A stretch of 9,179 nucleotides of DNA, taken from Natrinema soli. Its GTDB lineage: Archaea > Halobacteriota > Halobacteria > Halobacteriales > Natrialbaceae. Location of the stretch: assembly GCF_028618695.1 (NCBI RefSeq), contig NZ_JAQIVI010000317.1, positions 1 to 9,179 on the forward strand, written 5' to 3'. The notes beneath the pieces are model-generated. The model did no database searches. It was given only the letters and a program-made list of their open reading frames with translations, and was not told the DNA's origin. Made by a program: the position numbers and the translations under genes. Below, in pieces: positions 5,424 to 9,179 of this stretch (positions are counted from its first letter, which is position 1; each line of letters begins with the position of its first letter).

Positions 5424-7061
5424 TCAACTGAACTTCTGTACCGTCACGTCGAGCGTATCCAGATCGACGATCGGCGCGAAGCCGGCGTCGGGGTCGATGT
5501 TGACGCTCTTCTGGAAGTCGGTCTGGGCCTGCCAGCAGCCGGAGTTGATCGCGAGCACGTTGTGATACTTCCCGAAGCCGAGTTTGTGAACGTGACCGGT
5601 GTGGAAGATGTCGGGGACGTCCTCCATGATGAGATAGTCCTTTTCTTCGGGCGCGAGTCGCGTGTGGCCGCCGAACTGCGGGGCGACGTGGCGTTTCTTG
5701 AGGAGGTGGTACATCGCCTTGTGCGGGTCGTCGTAGCTGGCCTTGTCCTCGGGCAGTTCCGCGATCACCTCGTCCAGCGAGACGCCGTGGTACATGAGTA
5801 CGGACACCCCCTCGAGGGTCACCGTCGACGGGTTGCTCACGATCTGCGGGTCGTGGGCGGACATGATCTCCCGGAGTTTCTCGTCGAACCCGGGCTGGGG
5901 CTCCGCGAGCCGGACCGCGTCGTGGTTGCCGGGGATCATGACGATCTCGATGTCGCCGGGCACCTTCTTGAGGTGCTCGCTGAACGCCTCGTACTGCTCG
6001 TAGATGTCGACGATGTCGAGTTCCTCGTCTTGATCCGGGTAGACGCCGACCCCCTCGACCATGTCGCCCGCGAGAAGCATGTACTCGACGTGCTGGGCCT
6101 CCTCGGTGTGGAGCCAGTCGGCGAAGGCGTTCCACGCGTCGGCCATGAACTCCTGACTGCCGACGTGGACGTCGCTGATCAAGGCCGCCTGGACGTGGCG
6201 ATCCGCCGTCGAGGGCTCGTACGTGCGGGGCACGTCCGGGAAGTACATCGAGTCGACGAACGCGATCCCCGAATCGTCCGCCAGCGTTCCCTCCATCGCC
6301 AACACCTCGTCGCAGAGTAGTTCGTCGACGAGATCGACGTACTCGCGATCCTTCATCACCAGCCACGGGAAGGTCCCGGTCGCGTCCTCGAGTTCGATCA
6401 GCCAGTGGCCGCTGGCGGTCGATCGGATGTCGTTGACCAGGCCGACCATCGCGGCGTCGCTCCCGCCCGGCATTCCCTGAATGGCCGTCGCCGGGCGGTG
6501 GTTTACTCGACCTCGTAATTTCGATCCGAGCCGCTCGAGTCGGTCCCGAAAGACGGAGACGAAATCGCTGTATTCGCCGGTCCCCGTGCTCTCACCCGTC
6601 ATATCCCCGGTGATCTCGAGCGAACGGATCGCGGGATCGGCGAGACGGTTCGCCGGAGAAGACCCCCCCGTTTCAACTGGAGATCGGTCGGGTGAATCAC
6701 CCCCCGTGGCACGTTCGGTTCCAGTTGAAACGGAGGGGGGCGAATCGGTGGACGACGGATCGGTTCGAGTGGCGTCGCCCCCCGCCGTTTCGCTACCGAC
6801 ACTTGTGGTACCCGATTCGACGGAATCGCCAGTGTCGGAGCCGTTGGTTCGAGTCGAACCGGTGGTGTCGGTCCGCGAGAGGACCGTCTCTACGTGATCG
6901 GCTCGGACGACGAGCGCATCGTCCGGGACGTTCTCGAGGACGCGCTCGAGTGCGGCGTTCGGATCCTCCGCCGCCGCGAGCCGCGTCACCGCCTCGCGTT
7001 CGGCGTTGTACCCGCGGCTCGTGAGTTCGCTAACGAGTCGGGCGGCGGCCTCGAGTGGCAC
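5424..7061 (-). CDS. polB: DNA polymerase D (Pol II) small subunit DP1, 3'-5' exonuclease
   Basis: The 545-residue product is the small subunit (DP1, also called PolD1) of the archaeal replicative polymerase D. It pairs with the large catalytic subunit and supplies proofreading exonuclease activity. Domains: an N-terminal helical region (1-60, with LVSELTSRGYNAE), a long Gly/Ser/Thr/Asp linker (about 62-140), an OB-fold (about 200-270), and a calcineurin-like phosphoesterase domain. All metal-site motifs are present: SDVHVGS (D297, H299), AGDMVEG (D333), PGNHD (N379, H380, D381), YHG (H425) and TGHVH (H490, H492), so the nuclease is probably active. The start is taken as GTG at 7061, giving MPLEAAARLV, which resembles the N-terminus I recall for haloarchaeal homologues. 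An upstream TTG at 7088 would overlap the TATA-like element. The gene is divergent from the signal peptidase gene. Its linker DNA carries origin-recognition-box-like sequences. Confidence 0.94.
   Translation of the reverse strand: MPLEAAARLVSELTSRGYNAEREAVTRLAAAEDPNAALERVLENVPDDALVVRADHVETVLSRTDTTGSTRTNGSDTGDSVESGTTSVGSETAGGDATRTDPSSTDSPPSVSTGTERATGGDSPDRSPVETGGSSPANRLADPAIRSLEITGDMTGESTGTGEYSDFVSVFRDRLERLGSKLRGRVNHRPATAIQGMPGGSDAAMVGLVNDIRSTASGHWLIELEDATGTFPWLVMKDREYVDLVDELLCDEVLAMEGTLADDSGIAFVDSMYFPDVPRTYEPSTADRHVQAALISDVHVGSQEFMADAWNAFADWLHTEEAQHVEYMLLAGDMVEGVGVYPDQDEELDIVDIYEQYEAFSEHLKKVPGDIEIVMIPGNHDAVRLAEPQPGFDEKLREIMSAHDPQIVSNPSTVTLEGVSVLMYHGVSLDEVIAELPEDKASYDDPHKAMYHLLKKRHVAPQFGGHTRLAPEEKDYLIMEDVPDIFHTGHVHKLGFGKYHNVLAINSGCWQAQTDFQKSVNIDPDAGFAPIVDLDTLDVTVQKFS
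6663..6681 (-). promoter_or_regulatory. origin recognition box-like element 1 (Orc1/Cdc6 site), inside DP1 gene
   Basis: Read on the minus strand this is TCCAGTTGAAAC followed directly by seven G residues. Archaeal origin recognition boxes have the form of a short dyad around TTCCA...GAAAC followed by a G-rich string, and this matches. It forms an inverted pair with element 2, with 37 bp between them and the G-strings pointing outward. It overlaps linker codons for about residues 127-135 of DP1 (SPVETGGSS). Confidence 0.6.
6719..6740 (+). promoter_or_regulatory. origin recognition box-like element 2 (Orc1/Cdc6 site), inside DP1 gene
   Basis: The plus strand reads TTCCAGTTGAAACGGA followed by six G residues. 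The first 14 nt from 6720 (TCCAGTTGAAACGG) are identical to element 1 on the other strand. The fit to the haloarchaeal box form (dyad, GAAAC, spacer, G-string) is better than for element 1. It covers DP1 codons for about residues 108-115 (PPSVSTGT). Confidence 0.65.
6778..6799 (-). promoter_or_regulatory. degenerate third origin-recognition-box-like element
   Basis: On the plus strand this reads six C residues, GCC, then GTTTC (6787-6791). The reverse complement therefore gives GAAACGGC followed by six G, matching the G-string half of element 2 except for one base. The outer half is not conserved (GGTAGC in place of CCAGTT). It has the same orientation as element 1. Confidence 0.3.
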
Positions 7062-7086
7062 ATACCCCGCATTCGCGAGGGACGGC

Positions 7087-7096
7087 AAAAGGATAG
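7087..7096 (-). promoter_or_regulatory. TATA-like promoter element of the DP1 gene
   Basis: On the minus strand CTATCCTTTT is centred about 29 bp before the GTG at 7061, so transcription would start very near that codon. This is the main local argument for the GTG start over the TTG at 7088, which falls inside the element. Confidence 0.45.
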
Positions 7097-7286
7097 CGAA
7101 TCCCCGATTCCCCGCGTCGGTTTTCGATCGGTGCGAAACGGTACGGGGCCGGTGTCGCTCCCGTCAACTCACGAACTCCGGCCGTTCCAGTCGGTTCCCG
7201 GAATCGGCAGCTCCCAGCGTCCGTACGTGAAAGCGGTCCTAAACTTGCCGGAAGGTTGATACCGGGTTCGGAGAAACCGGTCGCCA

Positions 7287-8168
7287 ATGGACGGTCCCGA
7301 CGCCGACGACAGGAACCGCGATCGGCCCAGCCGTCGCGATCCGCCCTCGGGACCAGAGACGGGGCCGCCGTCCGACCCCGGCGACCGAGAGCGGACGGCC
7401 GGGTCGCGGTCTCGAGCGGCGGGTGACGACGCGGTGACGATCGAAGACGACGGCGTCGTCCGCTGGCTCCTCGAGACCGACGATCGAACGGGTACCGGGG
7501 TTCGGGACGTCGTGACGATCGTCGCGATCATCGCGGTCGTCGGCGTTCTCCTGTTCGGAATTACTGGAACCTGGCCGCCGATGGTCGCCGTCGAGAGCGG
7601 CAGTATGGAACCCGCCTTCGAACGAGGGGACCTCGTCTTCATCGCCGACGACGGACGGTTCGCCGGCGAGAGTGCCGTCGCGGGAACGGGCATCGTCACC
7701 TCTCAGAGCGCTCGAGAGACCGGATACGAACGGCTCGGGAGACCGGGCGACGTCGTTATCTTCGTTCCGAACGGCGATTCGACGAAGACGCCGACGATCC
7801 ATCGCGCCCAGTTTCGGGTGGAAAACGGAGAACGATGGGTTGAGACGAAAGCCGATCCCGCGTTTCTGAACGGCGCGACCTGCAACGATATCGCGTCGTG
7901 TCCGGCTCCACACGACGGGTTCATCACGAAAGGCGACGCCAACCCGGCCTACGACCAGTTGCCGCGATCGGGTGCGAATACGACCGTCGTCAGCGCCGAA
8001 TGGGTCACCGGCAAAGCGATGGTTCGGGTTCCGTGGGTCGGACAAATTCGACTGACGATCGATTCGATACGCTCGATCGTCGGCAGCGGCCCGATGGTCG
8101 TCGCCGCCGTTGGAACCGCGCTCGCACTCGTCTGGTACGGGGCGATCGCCGGAGAACGTCATCCGTAG
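7287..8168 (+). CDS. signal peptidase I, Sec11/archaeal type (first of two paralogs)
   Basis: The 293-residue membrane serine protease removes signal peptides from secreted proteins at the outer face of the membrane. It has an unusually long acidic, Pro/Arg/Asp-rich cytoplasmic tail (1-72) ending in AVTIEDDGVVRW (49-60), then a membrane helix (about 75-94). The catalytic domain has VESGSMEP (S106, nucleophile), IHRA (H172) and TKGDAN (D217). This Ser-His-Asp set is typical of the archaeal/ER Sec11 type rather than the bacterial Ser-Lys dyad. Two cysteines, C199 and C205, lie in the exported domain and may form a disulfide. A second helix spans about 268-288, leaving only GERHP after it. The start ATG follows a weak TATA-like GTTGATA by about 30 bp. 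It is divergent from DP1 and followed after 157 bp by a paralog with its own promoter. Confidence 0.9.
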   Translation: MDGPDADDRNRDRPSRRDPPSGPETGPPSDPGDRERTAGSRSRAAGDDAVTIEDDGVVRWLLETDDRTGTGVRDVVTIVAIIAVVGVLLFGITGTWPPMVAVESGSMEPAFERGDLVFIADDGRFAGESAVAGTGIVTSQSARETGYERLGRPGDVVIFVPNGDSTKTPTIHRAQFRVENGERWVETKADPAFLNGATCNDIASCPAPHDGFITKGDANPAYDQLPRSGANTTVVSAEWVTGKAMVRVPWVGQIRLTIDSIRSIVGSGPMVVAAVGTALALVWYGAIAGERHP

Positions 8169-8291
8169 ATCGGATTGAGCCGGTGGATGGAGCCGGTGGG
8201 TCGATCAGGGGTCGACGAAGCGATGTGGAATCCAGTAGTCATTGAATCGACGAGGTGACATCGATAGGACTCGATGAGTAACGCGAACAGA

Positions 8292-8300
8292 AAGTTAATT
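8292..8300 (+). promoter_or_regulatory. TATA-box-like promoter element of the second signal peptidase
   Basis: AAGTTAATT is centred about 30 bp upstream of the ATG at 8326, preceded by a purine-rich CAGAA that could act as a BRE-like element. It predicts a transcript beginning within a few bases of the start codon, so this gene can be expressed independently of the first signal peptidase. Confidence 0.6.
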
Positions 8301-8325
8301 TCCGGGCCCGGTGAAACGGGTGACG

Positions 8326-9179
8326 ATGAGCGGCCCTAGCTCCGGGAAGCCACCTGGCGATTCCGGCGACGACGACCGTGATCGGTCGGCCTCGAGCGCC
8401 GACAGTTCCCAGACGCCATCACGGGAACCGTCACAGCCCGCTGCCGATTCCGACGCCGTTACCATCGAGGACGACGGCTACGTCCGCTGGTTCCTCAAAA
8501 CGAACGACGAGAATGTCGTGATCGCACGGGATATCCTGAGCAGCGTCGCTATCGTCGGCGTCGTCGCCCTCCTCCTGTTCGGAGTCAGCGGTATCTGGCC
8601 GCCGCTCGTCGCCGTCGAGAGCGGCAGTATGCAGCCGAACATGCAGAAGGGAGACCTGATCTTCGTCGTCGAGGAAGATCGGTTCAGCGGCGACGCTTCC
8701 ATCGAGGGAACCGGCGTCGTTACCCGCCGGAGCGCCCAGGAAACCGGCTACGACAAGTTCGGCAACCCCGGAGACGTCATCGTCTTTCGGCCCGACGGCA
8801 GTCAGGCCGAGACGCCGGTGATACATCGGGCCCACTTCTGGGTCGACGACGGCGAACGCTGGGTCGAATCGAAAGCCAGCGAGGAAATCGTCGGCGACGC
8901 GACCTGCGAGGAAGTCCCCAACTGTCCCGCGCCGTACGCAGGCTTCGTCACCAAGGGCGATCACAACGACGGATACGACCAGATCGGCGGCGGTGCGAAT
9001 TCCGGCATCGTCAAACCCGAGTGGATCACCGGCAAGGCGCAGTACCGGATCCCGTGGCTCGGGTGGGTTCGACTGACCTTCGACAACCTCCTCGGTGGCA
9101 TGCTCGTCCCCGCGTCGCCCCCGAGCCCGTCGCTGCACGGACAGCCGTCACCGGCGGCGACACCGTCCGGCAGCCCCGA
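8326..9179 (+). CDS. signal peptidase I, Sec11/archaeal type (second paralog), 3' truncated by window
   Basis: This frame starts with MSGPSSGKPPGDSGDDD and stays open to the window end, giving 284 residues without a stop. It is a clear paralog of the upstream gene: an acidic Ser/Asp-rich cytoplasmic tail, the shared AVTIEDDGYVRW (44-55), a membrane helix (about 70-90), VESGSMQP (S101), IHRA (H167), TKGDHN (D212) and the cysteine pair C194/C200. All three catalytic residues are present, so it should be an active signal-peptide-cleaving protease with its active site outside the membrane. After MLVP (259-262) the product becomes Pro/Ser-rich without acidic residues and shows no second membrane helix, unlike its neighbour. 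This could be a genuine tail or a frameshift near 9105-9125. The start is supported by a TATA-like element 30 bp upstream. Confidence 0.88.
   Translation, partial: MSGPSSGKPPGDSGDDDRDRSASSADSSQTPSREPSQPAADSDAVTIEDDGYVRWFLKTNDENVVIARDILSSVAIVGVVALLLFGVSGIWPPLVAVESGSMQPNMQKGDLIFVVEEDRFSGDASIEGTGVVTRRSAQETGYDKFGNPGDVIVFRPDGSQAETPVIHRAHFWVDDGERWVESKASEEIVGDATCEEVPNCPAPYAGFVTKGDHNDGYDQIGGGANSGIVKPEWITGKAQYRIPWLGWVRLTFDNLLGGMLVPASPPSPSLHGQPSPAATPSGSP

Noticed and set aside
5314..6366. Out-of-frame minus-strand open frame of 350 codons and the antisense frame 5562-6320
   Set aside because: They overlap the conserved phosphoesterase domain of DP1. The Arg-rich composition is typical of a frame-shifted shadow.
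6663..6740. Reading the inverted repeat in the DP1 gene as a transcription terminator or insertion-sequence ends
   Set aside because: It lies mid-gene in an intact frame with no T-tract, no target duplication and no transposase. The GAAAC plus G-string form fits an origin recognition box better.
7239..8162. Minus-strand open frame of 307 codons and a similar one at 8431-9138
   Set aside because: Both are antisense to the signal peptidase genes. Their similarity to each other only reflects the paralogy of the plus-strand genes.

Overview
The window reads as a chromosomal segment from an extremely halophilic archaeon (class Halobacteria). The signs are high G+C, strongly acidic proteins, TATA-like elements about 30 bp upstream of start codons with little room for a leader, and an archaea-specific gene (the DNA polymerase D small subunit). 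The gene set and the style of the intergenic DNA would fit Natrialbaceae, but that placement is an inference.

Layout from left to right: the 3' end of a GNAT-type acetyltransferase (+); a small conserved-looking membrane protein (+) with its own promoter; a convergent tryptophanase gene, tnaA (-); a 263-bp gap holding a 30-bp tandem duplication; a 195-residue very acidic protein of unknown function (-), preceded by 11-bp phased repeats; an aspartate kinase with two ACT domains (-); a divergently transcribed degenerate GNAT-like protein (+); a 500-bp gene-free stretch containing a low-complexity, probably dispersed repeat between convergent genes; the DNA polymerase D small subunit DP1 (-); and, divergent from it, two tandem paralogous Sec11-type signal peptidases (+), the second cut by the window end.

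Most genes appear to be single transcription units. The genes do not form one pathway: tryptophan catabolism, aspartate-family amino acid synthesis, replication and protein export lie side by side, which is normal core chromosome. No phage, insertion sequence, CRISPR or RNA gene was seen.

The most striking non-coding signal lies inside the DP1 gene. Its disordered-linker region contains an inverted pair of sequences that look like haloarchaeal origin recognition boxes (Orc1/Cdc6 sites): a shared 14-nt core, TCCAGTTGAAACGG, leading into G-runs. A half-conserved third copy follows. The codons there are unusual for the genome style, suggesting that a DNA-level signal overlaps the coding sequence of a replication gene.
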